From: Actinomyces naeslundii
GTDB lineage: Bacteria; Actinomycetota; Actinomycetes; Actinomycetales; Actinomycetaceae
Direction: 5' to 3'
Length of the DNA: 64,000 bases
Assembly: GCF_001956585.1 (NCBI RefSeq)
Contig: NZ_MSRR01000018.1
Location: 1 to 64,000 of the forward strand
Shown here: in pieces, positions 8,904-17,774 of the stretch
Numbering within the stretch: position 1 is the stretch's first letter
How the letters are laid out: the number at the start of each line of letters is the position of its first letter
Notes under the pieces: model-generated
What the model was told of the DNA's origin: nothing
Seen by the model: the letters and a program-made list of their open reading frames with translations, nothing else
Database searches by the model: none
Position numbers and translations under genes: made by a program

Positions 8904-9443
8904 TCACTTACCAGCCTTTCCGACCTTGCGGCGCACGTTCTCGCCGGCGTAGCGCACACCCTTGCCCTTGTAGGGCTCCGGCGGGCGGATCTTGCGGATG
9001 TTCGCCGCGACCTCGCCGACCTGCTCCTTGGAGATACCGGAGACGGTGATCTTCAGGTTGCCGTCGACCGTGAAGGTGATGCCCTCGGGGGGCTCAACGG
9101 TCACGGTGTGGGAGAAGCCGAGGGAGAGCTCGATGCCCTGGCCCTTGGCGGCGACGCGGTAACCGGTGCCGACGATCTCGAGCTGCTTGGAGTAGCCCTC
9201 AGTGACGCCGATCACCATGTTGTTGATGAGGGTGCGCGACAGTCCGTGCAGCGAGCGCGAGCGGCGCTCGTCGTCGGGACGCGTGACCAGGATGGAGCCG
9301 TCCTCCTGTCGGGTGACGCTCAGGGGCTCGCTGATCGTGCGGGACAGGGTGCCCTTGGGCCCCTTGACCGTCACGTCCTGGCCGTCGATGGTGACGTCCA
9401 CTCCGGCAGGAACCGGAACGGGGAGCCGTCCAATACGAGACAT
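8904..9443 (-). CDS. rplF: 50S ribosomal protein uL6
   Basis: 179 residues, full length. Start [17 protein letters not shown]; two repeated alpha/beta domains; ends with the L6 signature region ([26 protein letters not shown]). L6 supports the sarcin-ricin region at the factor-binding site. A strong GGAGG precedes the ATG. Between rpsH and rplR in the spc cluster. Confidence 0.98.
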   Translation of the reverse strand: MSRIGRLPVPVPAGVDVTIDGQDVTVKGPKGTLSRTISEPLSVTRQEDGSILVTRPDDERRSRSLHGLSRTLINNMVIGVTEGYSKQLEIVGTGYRVAAKGQGIELSLGFSHTVTVEPPEGITFTVDGNLKITVSGISKEQVGEVAANIRKIRPPEPYKGKGVRYAGENVRRKVGKAGK

Positions 9444-9464
9444 GGTTTTCCTCCGTTCCTTCTC

Positions 9465-9863
9465 TTACCAGACGTAGGCGAGGACTTCGCCGCCCACGCC
9501 ACGCGACTCGGCCTGCTTGTCGGTCAGGAGGCCGGAGGAGGTGGACAGGATCGCCACTCCCAGGCCGCCGAGGACCTTGGGCAGGTTGGTGGACTTAGCG
9601 TAGACGCGCAGGCCGGGCTTGGAGATCCGGCGCAGGCCCTGGATGGCCCGCTGACGGTTGGCTCCGTACTTGAGGCTCAGCGTGAGCGTCTTGCCGACCT
9701 CGGCGTCCGTGACCTCGTAGCCGGCGATGTAGCCCTCGGACTTGAGCATCTCAGCGATGTTCACCTTGAGCTTGCTCGACGGCATCGACACGGTGTCGTG
9801 GTAGGCGCTGTTTGCGTTGCGCAGACGGGTCAGCATGTCTGCGATGGGGTCTGTCATTGTCAT
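9465..9863 (-). CDS. rpsH: 30S ribosomal protein uS8
   Basis: 132 residues beginning [23 protein letters not shown], which is the usual actinobacterial S8 start. The C-terminus has the [26 protein letters not shown] signature. S8 organises the central domain of 16S rRNA and in many bacteria represses the spc operon by binding its mRNA; no obvious S8-binding site was recognised here. Between rpsN and rplF. Confidence 0.97.
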   Translation of the reverse strand: MTMTDPIADMLTRLRNANSAYHDTVSMPSSKLKVNIAEMLKSEGYIAGYEVTDAEVGKTLTLSLKYGANRQRAIQGLRRISKPGLRVYAKSTNLPKVLGGLGVAILSTSSGLLTDKQAESRGVGGEVLAYVW

Positions 9864-9921
9864 GAGTGGGCCTTGGCCCTTCCTCGTCGTGGTTTCCTTA
9901 CCGGACCTGCGACGTAAGTTC

Positions 9922-10107
9922 TTACCAGCTGGACTTGCTCACGCCCGGGAGCTCGCCGCGAAGGGCCATCTCACGCAGGCAGATACGGCACAGGCCGAAC
10001 TTGCGGTACACCGAGTGCGGACGGCCGCAGCGCTGGCAGCGCGTGTAGGCACGGACACCGAACTTGGGCTTGCGGTTCGCCTTCTCAATCAGAGCGGTCT
10101 TCGCCAT
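9922..10107 (-). CDS. rpsN: 30S ribosomal protein uS14, zinc-binding type
   Basis: 61 residues, the short type Z form. Four cysteines in CQRC and CRIC (residues about 24-43) bind zinc. Start [16 protein letters not shown], end [17 protein letters not shown] lies upstream of the ATG. As a zinc-requiring paralogue it would depend on zinc supply, together with the zinc form of L36 in this window; any zinc-independent copies would lie elsewhere. Confidence 0.98.
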   Translation of the reverse strand: MAKTALIEKANRKPKFGVRAYTRCQRCGRPHSVYRKFGLCRICLREMALRGELPGVSKSSW

Positions 10108-10108
10108 G

Positions 10109-10666
10109 TCACTTCTCCTTGAAGGGGAAGCCGAGCTGCTTGAGCAGCGAGCGGGCCTCCTCGTCGGTCTTGGCCGTGGTCACCACGGTGATGTCCATGC
10201 CGCGGACGCGGTCGATCTGGTCCTGGTCGATCTCGTGGAAGACGGCCTGCTCGGTCAGACCGAAGGTGTAGTTGCCGTTTCCGTCGAACTGCTTGGGACT
10301 CAGACCGCGGAAGTCGCGGATACGAGGCAGGGAGATCGACACCAGACGGTCCAGGAACTCCCACATGCGGTCGCCGCGCAGCGTGGAGTGCGCGCCGATC
10401 GGCATGCCCTCACGCAGCTTGAACTGCGCGATGGACTTGCGGGCCCGGGTGACCTGGGGCTTCTGACCCGTGATGGCGGCGAGGTCGCGCACGGCGCCCT
10501 CGATCATCTTGGAGTCGTGGGCGGCCTCGCCCACACCCATGTTGACGACGACCTTGACGACGCGCCCAACCTCCATCACGTTGCTGTGCTGGAACTCCTT
10601 GAGCAGAGCGGGGCGCACCTCCTCGGTGTACTTCGCCTTGAGACGGGGGGTGGTCTTCTCAGCCAT
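10109..10666 (-). CDS. rplE: 50S ribosomal protein uL5
   Basis: 185 residues. Conserved features are [45 protein letters not shown], the [16 protein letters not shown] segment and the C-terminal [21 protein letters not shown]5 binds 5S rRNA and contacts the P-site tRNA. ATG at 10666 is 10 bases after GAGG. A GTG at 10672 overlapping the rplX stop is the alternative and adds two residues. Confidence 0.97.
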   Translation of the reverse strand: MAEKTTPRLKAKYTEEVRPALLKEFQHSNVMEVGRVVKVVVNMGVGEAAHDSKMIEGAVRDLAAITGQKPQVTRARKSIAQFKLREGMPIGAHSTLRGDRMWEFLDRLVSISLPRIRDFRGLSPKQFDGNGNYTFGLTEQAVFHEIDQDQIDRVRGMDITVVTTAKTDEEARSLLKQLGFPFKEK

Positions 10667-10668
10667 GG

Positions 10669-11013
10669 TCACAGGTCCTCCCCGCTCTTCTTGGCGTAGC
10701 GCACGCGGACGGTGCGCTTGCGGCCATCGGGACGCACGCCCTCCTCGACACGGAAGCCCACGCGGGTGCGCTTCTTGGTCTTGGGGTCGACGAGCATGAC
10801 GTTGGAGGCGTGGATGGGCGCCTCCACGGTCTCGATGCCGCCGGTGCGGGCGCCCTGCTGGGACTGCCCCACCTTGGTGTGCTTGGTAACGCGCTGGACG
10901 CCCTCGACGATGACACGGTCAGTGCCCTTGAGGACCTCCAGAACGCGGCCGGTCTTGCCCTTGTCCTTACCGGCGATGACGATGACCTGGTCGCCCTTCT
11001 TGATGCGTGCCAT
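10669..11013 (-). CDS. rplX: 50S ribosomal protein uL24
   Basis: 114 residues with the KOW motif at the start ([24 protein letters not shown]) followed by the conserved [10 protein letters not shown] and [20 protein letters not shown] segments. L24 initiates 50S assembly near the tunnel exit. GGAGGTGATCTGAAC precedes the ATG. Between rplN and rplE. Confidence 0.97.
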   Translation of the reverse strand: MARIKKGDQVIVIAGKDKGKTGRVLEVLKGTDRVIVEGVQRVTKHTKVGQSQQGARTGGIETVEAPIHASNVMLVDPKTKKRTRVGFRVEEGVRPDGRKRTVRVRYAKKSGEDL

Positions 11014-11015
11014 GT

Positions 11016-11384
11016 TCAGATCACCTCCGGGGCGAGCGAGACGATACGCATGAACTTCTTCTCGCGAAGCTCACGGCCGACGGGGCCGAAGATACGCGTA
11101 CCGCGCGGCTCCCCGTCGTTCTTGAGGATGACGGCGGCGTTCTCGTCGAAGCGGATGTATGAGCCGTCGGGACGACGACGCTCCTTGCGGGCACGCACGA
11201 CGACGGCCTTGACGACCTCGCCCTTCTTCACGTTGCCGCCGGGAATGGCGTCCTTGACGGTGGCGACGATCGTGTCGCCGATACCCGCATAGCGCCGACC
11301 CGATCCACCGAGAACACGGATGCAAAGGATCTCCTTGGCACCGGTGTTGTCGGCGACCTTCAGTCGCGACTCCTGCTGGATCAT
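11016..11384 (-). CDS. rplN: 50S ribosomal protein uL14
   Basis: 122 residues, family length, beginning [19 protein letters not shown]. It has the [17 protein letters not shown] signature and ends [13 protein letters not shown]14 lies at the subunit interface. ATG at 11384 is preceded by AGGAGAACACTCA; the open frame continues far upstream but that part is not L14-like. It is the first gene of the spc cluster here, after an 853-bp gap. Confidence 0.98.
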   Translation of the reverse strand: MIQQESRLKVADNTGAKEILCIRVLGGSGRRYAGIGDTIVATVKDAIPGGNVKKGEVVKAVVVRARKERRRPDGSYIRFDENAAVILKNDGEPRGTRIFGPVGRELREKKFMRIVSLAPEVI

Positions 11385-11974
11385 TGAGTGTTCTCCTGTC
11401 GTCGAGCCGGTTCTCAGGAAGCTCCTGAGCCTGGCCGAACGTTCTTCTGGTCTTGCACACGTCTCCCCCGGCCGCAGGCCGCACGAGGCCGACCCAGGGA
11501 TAGGGGATGTCCGCGGTACGCTGTCCCCGACAGACACAGGTGCAGGCTGCACGAGGTCTCTGTCGGTCGCACCGAGGGCGCGCGCAACTCCATTAGCCTA
11601 GTCCAGCCGCCGCATCAAGCGGTACCTGAGACCGTCACCCCGCCCTGTGCCTTTGCTCACCGGCTTTTCCCGGCTTTCTGGCACTGACGCCGAGGCGGTC
11701 CTGCCGGTGACTTCCCCGTCCAGCGGGGACTGCGCTTTCCTGCAGACGACTGGGGTACGACCACCATCGTTTGAGGGAGAAGTACGTTCTGGCTGGAGGA
11801 CGCAGTTCTCAATCCGCCTGACCGACAGCCTTGCGCCGCGGCCGGGACCGGACAGGGCGGGCATGCTCCGGTTCGGTTCCCGCGGTGAGCGGCCGACGGC
11901 GTCGTCACCGCCTGGGTCAGCGGCATGAGGCGACCGCCTGTCATGGAGGGCTACCCACCCCTGACGCAGCCCAC

Positions 11975-12087
11975 TACTGCACGAGGGTGGGAGCGCACTG
12001 GCCAAGGGCTGCGCATACTGCACGAACCCCCGCACCTCGGAAAGTACACCCGCACCTCCCCCAGTAGCCCCCAGCCCTCGTGCAGTA
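11975..12087. repeat. Inverted TACTGCACGAGGG repeats in the rpsQ-rplN gap
   Basis: TACTGCACGAGGG at 11975-11987 is the exact reverse complement of CCCTCGTGCAGTA at 12075-12087. A third copy with two changes (TACTGCACGAACC) is at 12016-12028. The 13-bp perfect inverted pair encloses about 87 nt with Pro-codon-like C-rich runs. It could be an RNA stem or a set of protein-binding sites. Related cores occur at 29331-29414 and 31388-31428. Confidence 0.6.
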
Positions 12088-12156
12088 CACGCCAGACCAC
12101 ACTGGGGCGTTCACGTCCCCAGTCGCCGTCGTACATGGGCCCCGTGGTCAACAACG

Positions 12157-12196
12157 CCGACGCCGCAGCCTCCCGGGTGGGATGCTGCGGCGTCGG
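12157..12196 (-). terminator. Terminator after rpsQ (end of S10 operon)
   Basis: A perfect 13-bp stem (CCGACGCCGCAGC and complement) with a 14-nt loop, about 40 bp beyond the rpsQ stop on the minus strand. It separates the S10 and spc units. Confidence 0.75.
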
Positions 12197-12237
12197 GGGC
12201 CGTCTCGACGTCGTCGAGGGCGGCGGTCAACCGAGGG

Positions 12238-12531
12238 TCACTTGGCGCGCTCGAGGATCTCCAGGAGGCGGAAGTGCTTGGTGGCGCTCAGCGGGCGGGT
12301 CTCCATGATGGAGACGAGATCGCCGATGCCGGCCTCGTTGTGCTCGTCGTGGACCTTGACCTTCTTGGAGCGACGGAGGACCTTGCCGTACAGAGAGTGC
12401 TTGTAGCGCTCCTCGACGAGGACGACAACCGTCTTGTCCATCTTGTCGGAGACGACGTAGCCGCGACGCACCTTGCGCTGAGGGCGCTCGGTGGACTGCT
12501 CGACGTTCTCGGTGCTGGTCTGCTCGCTCAC
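12238..12531 (-). CDS. rpsQ: 30S ribosomal protein uS17
   Basis: 97 residues. The S17 OB fold begins at [32 protein letters not shown] and continues through [18 protein letters not shown] to [21 protein letters not shown]. The first 18 residues (Glu/Ser/Thr-rich) extend the usual start. GTG at 12531 overlaps the rpmC stop by 4 bp (GTGA), with GGAGGAGTCCAA upstream. Last gene of the S10 cluster here. Confidence 0.96.
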   Translation of the reverse strand: MSEQTSTENVEQSTERPQRKVRRGYVVSDKMDKTVVVLVEERYKHSLYGKVLRRSKKVKVHDEHNEAGIGDLVSIMETRPLSATKHFRLLEILERAK

Positions 12532-12773
12532 TTGGACTCCTCCGTGCTCGGGGCGGTGCGAATACCGAGCTCACGCTCGCGCACGATCGTGTAGATACGG
12601 GCGATGTCGCGACGCACAGCCTTGAGACGTCCGTGGTCCTCGAGCTGGCCGGTCGCCGAGGCGAACCGGAGGTTGAACAGCTCTGCCTTGGCCTTGGAGA
12701 GCTCCTCGGCGAGGCGCTCGTTGTCCATGCCGTCGAGGTCGGTGGGGGTCAGGCCCTTGGAACCGATTGCCAT
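12528..12773 (-). CDS. rpmC: 50S ribosomal protein uL29
   Basis: 81 residues; two long helices with [40 protein letters not shown], the L29 signature. L29 sits at the tunnel exit and helps bind trigger factor and SRP. The ATG overlaps the rplP stop (TGATG), and the stop overlaps the rpsQ start, so three genes are tightly coupled. Both ends extend slightly past the usual 65-70 residues. Confidence 0.96.
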   Translation of the reverse strand: MAIGSKGLTPTDLDGMDNERLAEELSKAKAELFNLRFASATGQLEDHGRLKAVRRDIARIYTIVRERELGIRTAPSTEESK

Positions 12774-13192
12774 CAGACGTCACCACCCTCACGAGTCACG
12801 AAACGGGTCTTCATCGGAAGCTTGTGCTGTGCGCGGCGCATGGCCTCGCGGGCGAGGGCCTCGTCGACACCGCCGAGCTCGAACAGGATGCGTCCGGGCT
12901 TGACGTTGGCGATCCACCACTCGGGTGCACCCTTACCGGAACCCATACGGGTCTCGGCGGGCTTCTTGGTCAGGGGGCGGTCCGGGAAGATGTTGATCCA
13001 CACCTTGCCGCCACGCTTGATGTGGCGGGTCATGGCGATACGGGCCGCCTCGATCTGGCGGTTGGTGATGTAGGCGGGCTCGAGAGCCTGGATGCCGTAC
13101 TCACCGAAGGCGATCTGGTTGCCGCCCTTGGAAAGGCCCGTGCGGTGCGGGCGGTGCTGCTTGCGGAACTTGGTCCGGCGGGGGATGAGCAC
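12773..13192 (-). CDS. rplP: 50S ribosomal protein uL16
   Basis: 139 residues beginning [19 protein letters not shown] (GTG start). It has the L16 core [32 protein letters not shown] and [23 protein letters not shown]16 lines the A-site/peptidyl-transferase region. It follows rpsC by 3 bp and overlaps rpmC by 1 bp. Confidence 0.97.
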   Translation of the reverse strand: MLIPRRTKFRKQHRPHRTGLSKGGNQIAFGEYGIQALEPAYITNRQIEAARIAMTRHIKRGGKVWINIFPDRPLTKKPAETRMGSGKGAPEWWIANVKPGRILFELGGVDEALAREAMRRAQHKLPMKTRFVTREGGDV

Positions 13193-13195
13193 GGC

Positions 13196-14017
13196 TCAGG
13201 CCTCCGTTCCCTGGTCTGCGGCAGCGGTCTCGGCGGCCGGCGTCTGCTCGGCGGCCTGCTGCTGCTCGGTGTTCTGACGCGAACCGCGCTCGCCGCGGTC
13301 GCCACGACGGCCGCCGCGGCGCTCGCCCCGGCCGCGGCCACGGGAGCCGGACTCGGCCTGCTGGCGGGCGAACTCGCGCTCGGTGATGTCACCCTTGTAG
13401 ATCCACACCTTGACGCCGAGGCGACCGAAGGTGGTCTTGGCCTCGTAGAAGCCGTAGTCGATGTTCGCACGCAAGGTGTGCAGCGGCACGCGCCCCTCAC
13501 GGTAGAACTCGCTGCGGCTCATCTCGGCGCCGCCCAGGCGGCCGGAGCACTGCACCCGGATGCCCTTGGCACCGGCGCGCATCGCGGACTGCATGCCCTT
13601 GCGCATCGCGCGGCGGAAGGACACGCGGGAGGCGAGCTGCTCGGCGATGCCCTGGGCGACCAGCTGGGCGTCCAGGTCAGGGCTCTTGACCTCGAGGATG
13701 TTGAGCTGGACCTGCTTTCCGGTCAGCTTCTCGAGCTGACCACGCAGGCGCTCGGCCTCGGCGCCGCGGCGACCGATGACGATGCCGGGACGGGCGGTGT
13801 GCAGGTCGACGCGCACGCGGTCACGGGTGCGCTCGATGTCGACCTTGGAGATACCGGCCCGCTCCATGCCGTCCTCCATGAGGCGGCGGATCTTGACATC
13901 CTCCTCCACGAAGTCACGGTAACGCTGACCGGGCTTGGTGGAGTCGGCGAACCAGCGCGAGCGGTGGTCCGTGGTGATGCCCAGGCGGAACCCGGTCGGG
14001 TTGACCTTCTGCCCCAT
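13196..14017 (-). CDS. rpsC: 30S ribosomal protein uS3 with RG-rich tail
   Basis: 273 residues. Residues 1-210 are S3: [14 protein letters not shown], a KH domain with [27 protein letters not shown], and the C-terminal domain with [26 protein letters not shown]. The last 55 or so residues are a disordered tail, first Arg/Gly-rich ([18 protein letters not shown]) then Gln/Ala/Glu-rich. S3 forms the mRNA entry and helicase site. The ATG overlaps the rplV stop (TAATG). Confidence 0.97.
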   Translation of the reverse strand: MGQKVNPTGFRLGITTDHRSRWFADSTKPGQRYRDFVEEDVKIRRLMEDGMERAGISKVDIERTRDRVRVDLHTARPGIVIGRRGAEAERLRGQLEKLTGKQVQLNILEVKSPDLDAQLVAQGIAEQLASRVSFRRAMRKGMQSAMRAGAKGIRVQCSGRLGGAEMSRSEFYREGRVPLHTLRANIDYGFYEAKTTFGRLGVKVWIYKGDITEREFARQQAESGSRGRGRGERRGGRRGDRGERGSRQNTEQQQAAEQTPAAETAAADQGTEA

Positions 14018-14394
14018 TACCGGGCTCCTTCCTTCGTTGTGGCGTCGGATTTGTCTCCGACGATGACGGTGATGTGGCTGGTGCGCTTCAGGATCCTGCT
14101 GGCCCGACCCTGTGCCCGGGGACGGAACCGCTTGAGGGTGGGACCCTCGTCGGCGAACGCCTCGATGATGAACAGGTCGTTCTCGTCGAAACGCTCACCG
14201 TCACGCTCAGCCTTGAACCGGGCGTTGGCAATTGCGGACTCGAGGACCTTGCGCACCGGCACCGCAGCGGCCTGCGGGGCGAATCGGAGCACGTTGACGG
14301 CCTCGACGGCGCGCTTGCCGCGGACGACGTCCACGACCCGGCGCGCCTTCATCGGCGTGCAGCGCACGTACTTGGCCTGCGCCTTGGCTTCCAT
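14017..14394 (-). CDS. rplV: 50S ribosomal protein uL22
   Basis: 125 residues beginning [27 protein letters not shown]. The tunnel-lining beta hairpin region is the segment around [40 protein letters not shown]22 lines the exit tunnel and changes there can affect macrolide response; no unusual residue was recognised. Between rpsS and rpsC with 1-bp overlap to rpsC. Confidence 0.97.
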   Translation of the reverse strand: MEAKAQAKYVRCTPMKARRVVDVVRGKRAVEAVNVLRFAPQAAAVPVRKVLESAIANARFKAERDGERFDENDLFIIEAFADEGPTLKRFRPRAQGRASRILKRTSHITVIVGDKSDATTKEGAR

Positions 14395-14425
14395 GTTCTC
14401 TGCCTCTCAAACTTTCCGACGTCCG

Positions 14426-14704
14426 TCAGCGACGCGACTTGCGGTCGTCCTTGACGTGCCCGCGGAAGGTGCGGGTCGGAGCGAACTCACCGAGCTTGTG
14501 GCCCACCATGGACTCGGTAACGAAGACCGGCACGTGCTTGCGACCGTCGTGGACGGCGAAGGTGTGCCCCAGGAAGTCCGGCGTGATGACCGAACGGCGG
14601 GACCAGGTCTTAATGACGTTCTTGGTGCCCTTCTCGTTCTGAGCGTCCACCTTCTTGAGGAGGTGGTCGTCGACGAAGGGACCCTTCTTCAGACTACGCG
14701 GCAT
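14426..14704 (-). CDS. rpsS: 30S ribosomal protein uS19
   Basis: 92 residues, full length: [20 protein letters not shown], the [47 protein letters not shown] signature region and a basic end. S19 works with S13 in the head of the 30S subunit. Between rplB and rplV. Confidence 0.98.
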   Translation of the reverse strand: MPRSLKKGPFVDDHLLKKVDAQNEKGTKNVIKTWSRRSVITPDFLGHTFAVHDGRKHVPVFVTESMVGHKLGEFAPTRTFRGHVKDDRKSRR

Positions 14705-14718
14705 GATTCAGGCTCCTA

Positions 14719-15555
14719 TCAGCGCTTCTTGCCGGTCCGACGACGACGCACGATGAGGCGGTCGCTGGACTTGTTGGGACGGCGGGTGCGGCCCTCGGGC
14801 TTGCCCCACGGTGAGACGGGGTGACGACCACCGGAGGTCTTGCCCTCACCACCACCGTGCGGGTGGTCCACCGGGTTCATGACGACACCGCGGACGGTCG
14901 GGCGCACGCCCTTCCAGCGCATACGGCCGGCCTTACCCCAGTTGATGTTGGACTGCTCGGCGTTGCCGACCTCGCCGATGGTGGCGCGGCAGGCGGCCTC
15001 CACGTTGCGGATCTCCCCGGAGGGCATGCGCAGCTGCGCGTACTTACCCTCCTTGGCGACCAGCTGGACGGAGGTGCCGGCGCTGCGGGCGATCTTGGCT
15101 CCGCCACCGGGACGCAGCTCGACCGCGTGGACGACCGTACCGGTGGGGATGTGACGCAGCTGCAGGTTGTTGCCGGGCTTGATGTCCGCGCCCGGACCGG
15201 CCTCGACGACGTCGCCCTGACGGAGCTTGTTCGGGGCGATGATGTAGCGCTTCTCGCCGTCGACGTAGTGCAGCAGGGCGATGCGCGCGGTGCGGTTGGG
15301 GTCGTACTCGATGTGAGCGACCTTGGCGGGCACGCCGTCCTTGTCATGGCGACGGAAGTCGATGAGACGGTAGGCGCGCTTGTGGCCACCACCCTTGTGG
15401 CGAGTGGTGATACGGCCGGAGGAGTTGCGTCCACCGGACTTGCTCAGCGGGCGCACCAGCGACTTCTCGGGCGTGCTGCGCGTGATCTCCACGAAGTCGG
15501 CCACGGAGGAGCCGCGACGACCCGGGGTCGTGGGCTTGTACTTACGGATTCCCAT
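14719..15555 (-). CDS. rplB: 50S ribosomal protein uL2
   Basis: 278 residues. It begins [18 protein letters not shown] and has the OB and SH3-like domains. The conserved C-terminal signature [31 protein letters not shown] includes the histidine important for peptidyl-transfer function. L2 is essential for subunit joining. Between rplW and rpsS. Confidence 0.98.
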   Translation of the reverse strand: MGIRKYKPTTPGRRGSSVADFVEITRSTPEKSLVRPLSKSGGRNSSGRITTRHKGGGHKRAYRLIDFRRHDKDGVPAKVAHIEYDPNRTARIALLHYVDGEKRYIIAPNKLRQGDVVEAGPGADIKPGNNLQLRHIPTGTVVHAVELRPGGGAKIARSAGTSVQLVAKEGKYAQLRMPSGEIRNVEAACRATIGEVGNAEQSNINWGKAGRMRWKGVRPTVRGVVMNPVDHPHGGGEGKTSGGRHPVSPWGKPEGRTRRPNKSSDRLIVRRRRTGKKR

Positions 15556-15581
15556 ATCGGTCCTTTACCTTCCGTGGCGCA

Positions 15582-15884
15582 CTAGGCCACATCACCGAAG
15601 ATGTCGATGGTCCCCTCGCGCAGGGTGACGATCGCACGGCGGGTGTCCTTGGACTTGCCGATCCCGGTACGGGTGCGGTGCGTCTTGCCCTTGCGGTTGA
15701 TGGTGTTCACCGAGGAGACCTTGACGTCGAAGATGGCCTCGACGGCCTGCTTGATCTCGGTCTTGTTGGATCCCGGCGCCACGATGAACGTGTACTGGCC
15801 ACGGTCCATGCAGGCGTAGGACTTCTCGGAGACCACCGGCGCGATGATGACGTCGCGGGGGTTCTTGGACTTCTCGAGGCTCAC
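15582..15884 (-). CDS. rplW: 50S ribosomal protein uL23
   Basis: 100 residues with [43 protein letters not shown], the L23 core. It is the docking site for trigger factor and SRP at the tunnel exit. GTG at 15884 overlaps the rplD stop by 4 bp (GTGA), so translation is probably coupled to L4. Confidence 0.97.
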   Translation of the reverse strand: MSLEKSKNPRDVIIAPVVSEKSYACMDRGQYTFIVAPGSNKTEIKQAVEAIFDVKVSSVNTINRKGKTHRTRTGIGKSKDTRRAIVTLREGTIDIFGDVA

Positions 15885-16525
15885 TTGGACTCCTCCTCAC
15901 CCTTGCCCAGGAACGCGTCCAGGCCAGAGGCCGTGAAGACGACGTCGTCGGACTTGAGGACGTCGTAGGTGTTGAGCTGGTCGGCCCACAGGACGTGCGC
16001 CTCGGGGGCGTTGCGCAGGCTGAGCCTGGACAGGTCGTCCTGACGGTCCACGATCACCAGGGCCTTGCGGTCGGTGAGGTTACGCAGCGCGACCAGGGCG
16101 TTCTTGGTGGAGGGCACCGCGGTGGTGACGAACTCGGTGATGACGTGGACGCGGCCGTTGCGGGCGCGGTCGGACAGGGCGCTGCGCAGGGCGGCGGCCT
16201 TCATCTTCTTGGGGGTCCGCTGGGTGTAGTCGCGCGGCTGAGGGCCGTGCACGGTGCCACCGCCGACGAACTGCGGGGCGCGGGTCGAGCCCTGGCGGGC
16301 GCGGCCGGTGCCCTTCTGACGGTAGGGCTTGCGGCCACCGCCGCGGACGTCGCCGCGGGTCTTGGTGGCGTGGGTGCCCTGGCGGGCCGCGGCCAGCTGG
16401 CCGACGACCACCTGGTGCATGAGCGGAATGTTGAGGGGGGCGTCGAAGACCTCGGCGGGCAGCTCGACGCTGCCGGTCTTCTTGCCCGCGGAGTCGACAA
16501 CGTCGACGGTGAGTGCCTCAGTCAT
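15881..16525 (-). CDS. rplD: 50S ribosomal protein uL4
   Basis: 214 residues. It contains [46 protein letters not shown], the tunnel-loop signature, and a Rossmann-like C-terminal domain. In E. coli L4 also represses the S10 operon; whether the 200-nt leader upstream of rpsJ responds to it is unknown. A short acidic tail (GKGEEESK) ends the protein. Confidence 0.97.
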   Translation of the reverse strand: MTEALTVDVVDSAGKKTGSVELPAEVFDAPLNIPLMHQVVVGQLAAARQGTHATKTRGDVRGGGRKPYRQKGTGRARQGSTRAPQFVGGGTVHGPQPRDYTQRTPKKMKAAALRSALSDRARNGRVHVITEFVTTAVPSTKNALVALRNLTDRKALVIVDRQDDLSRLSLRNAPEAHVLWADQLNTYDVLKSDDVVFTASGLDAFLGKGEEESK

Positions 16526-16529
16526 GGTC

Positions 16530-17198
16530 TCAGGCTCCCTTCACGGCGGTGCGGACGACGACGACCGAGCCCTTGGGGCCGGGGATCGCGCCGTTGACGA
16601 GCAGAACGCCCTTGTCAACGTCGACGCCGCGGATCTTGAGGTTCTGGACGGTGCGGCGCGCGTGCCCCATGCGGCCGGCCATACGCAGGCCCTTGAAGAT
16701 GCGGCCGGGGGTGGCGCAGGCACCGATGGAGCCGGGCTTGCGGTGGTTGCGGTGGGCACCGTGAGAGGCGCCCACACCGGCGAAGCCGTGGCGCTTCATG
16801 ACACCGGCGAACCCCTTACCCTTGGAGGTCCCGGTGACGTCGACCAGCTGGCCGACCTCGAAGGTGTCGGCGGCCAGCTCCTGACCGGGGGTGAACTCCG
16901 AGGCCAGGGAGGTGCGCACCTCGGCCACGTGGCGACGGGGCTCGACCCCGGCCTTGGCGAAGTGGCCGGCGAGCGGCTTGGTGACCTTACGGGTGTCGAT
17001 GTCGCCGAAGGCGAGCTGAACGGCCTCGTAGCCATCGGTCTCGATGGTGCGGACCTGGGTCACGACGTTGGTGTCGACCCGGACGACGGTCACGGGGCGC
17101 AGGACCCCGTTCTCGTCCCAGATCTGCGTCATGCCGAGCTTGGTGCCGAGCAGCGCCTTGGCAGGCGCGGCGGCAGCCGGCGTGTTAAGCGTTGTCAT
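16530..17198 (-). CDS. rplC: 50S ribosomal protein uL3
   Basis: 222 residues. After a short Ala-rich leader it starts the family core [16 protein letters not shown]. It includes the [27 protein letters not shown] loop that reaches the peptidyl-transferase centre and [15 protein letters not shown] near the end. L3 is an early 50S assembly protein. Between rpsJ and rplD. Confidence 0.97.
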   Translation of the reverse strand: MTTLNTPAAAAPAKALLGTKLGMTQIWDENGVLRPVTVVRVDTNVVTQVRTIETDGYEAVQLAFGDIDTRKVTKPLAGHFAKAGVEPRRHVAEVRTSLASEFTPGQELAADTFEVGQLVDVTGTSKGKGFAGVMKRHGFAGVGASHGAHRNHRKPGSIGACATPGRIFKGLRMAGRMGHARRTVQNLKIRGVDVDKGVLLVNGAIPGPKGSVVVVRTAVKGA

Positions 17199-17206
17199 GG
17201 CAGTCC

Positions 17207-17515
17207 TCAGAGCTTGATCTCGATGTTGACGTCAGCGGGCAGGTCGAGACGCATGAGCGAGTCGACGGCCTTGGGCGTCGGGTCGACGATGTCGATCAGC
17301 CGCTTGTGCGTGCGCATCTCGAAGTGCTCGCGGCTGTCCTTGTACTTGTGCGGCGACCGGATCACGCAGAACACGTTCTTCTCGGTCGGCAGCGGCACCG
17401 GACCCACGACCGTCGCGCCAGCGCGGGTCACGACGTCGACGATCTTGCGCGCCGAGGAATCGATGACCTCGTGGTCGTAGGACTTGAGCCGGATGCGGAT
17501 CTTCTGTCCCGCCAT
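17207..17515 (-). CDS. rpsJ: 30S ribosomal protein uS10 (NusE)
   Basis: 102 residues, full length: [60 protein letters not shown], ending with the [11 protein letters not shown] strand. S10 is also NusE, partner of NusB and NusG in antitermination. First gene of the S10 operon, with a roughly 210-nt leader upstream. Confidence 0.98.
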   Translation of the reverse strand: MAGQKIRIRLKSYDHEVIDSSARKIVDVVTRAGATVVGPVPLPTEKNVFCVIRSPHKYKDSREHFEMRTHKRLIDIVDPTPKAVDSLMRLDLPADVNIEIKL

Positions 17516-17630
17516 GGCGCCTAACCTCTCTTGTACTTGCTTCTGGCCGGTCCACGCGCTCGGGCGTGTCGTTTAAAGGCGCACGCCGCTCCCATGATGG
17601 AAGGCGGTGAACCGGTCTGGACACACGGAA

Positions 17631-17651
17631 ACCCGTTCAGGAGGAACGGGT
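17631..17651 (-). promoter_or_regulatory. Hairpin in the rpsJ leader
   Basis: A 7-bp stem (ACCCGTT/AACGGGT) with a 7-nt loop. On the transcribed strand the loop reads CCTCCTG, complementary to Shine-Dalgarno sequences. It lies about 115 nt upstream of rpsJ in the S10 leader. It may be regulatory; no known leader class is recognised. Confidence 0.35.
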
Positions 17652-17731
17652 CCGTCAGAAATGGATCCCGGGTGACCCCCGGGGCGGCACAGCCGTGAGC
17701 ATGCGTGAGCGTGCCCTTGGCCGGCCGGATT

Positions 17732-17761
17732 ACGTTATCAGGGCTCGCACGGGCAGCGGAA
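17732..17761 (-). promoter_or_regulatory. Possible S10 operon promoter
   Basis: On the minus strand TTCCGC (17756-17761) and TAACGT (17732-17737) are separated by 18 bp in an otherwise GC-rich stretch before rpsJ. The -10 is reasonable and the -35 weak. The predicted leader is about 210 nt. Confidence 0.35.
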
Positions 17762-17774
17762 CCCGAGACAGGAC

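Larger units (their letters stand above)
11385..12237. other. 853-bp gap between rpsQ and rplN
   Basis: In most bacteria rpsQ and rplN are almost adjacent. Here the space holds the rpsQ terminator (12157-12196), an array of three GTGCAGTAC-type repeats (11975-12087) and presumably the spc promoter. No open frame in it shows a recognisable family or a credible ribosome binding site; the longest minus-strand frame (about 11598-12035) is Arg/Pro/Ser-rich and looks like chance. Confidence 0.6.

Noticed and set aside
11598-12035. A 145-codon minus-strand frame inside the rpsQ-rplN gap
   Set aside because: Composition is Arg/Pro/Ser-rich without hydrophobic core, no ribosome binding site, and it overlaps the inverted repeats.
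12767-14824. A 685-codon plus-strand frame antisense to rplP-rpsC-rplV-rpsS
   Set aside because: It crosses four certain ribosomal genes and shows only the composition expected from GC-rich antisense DNA.
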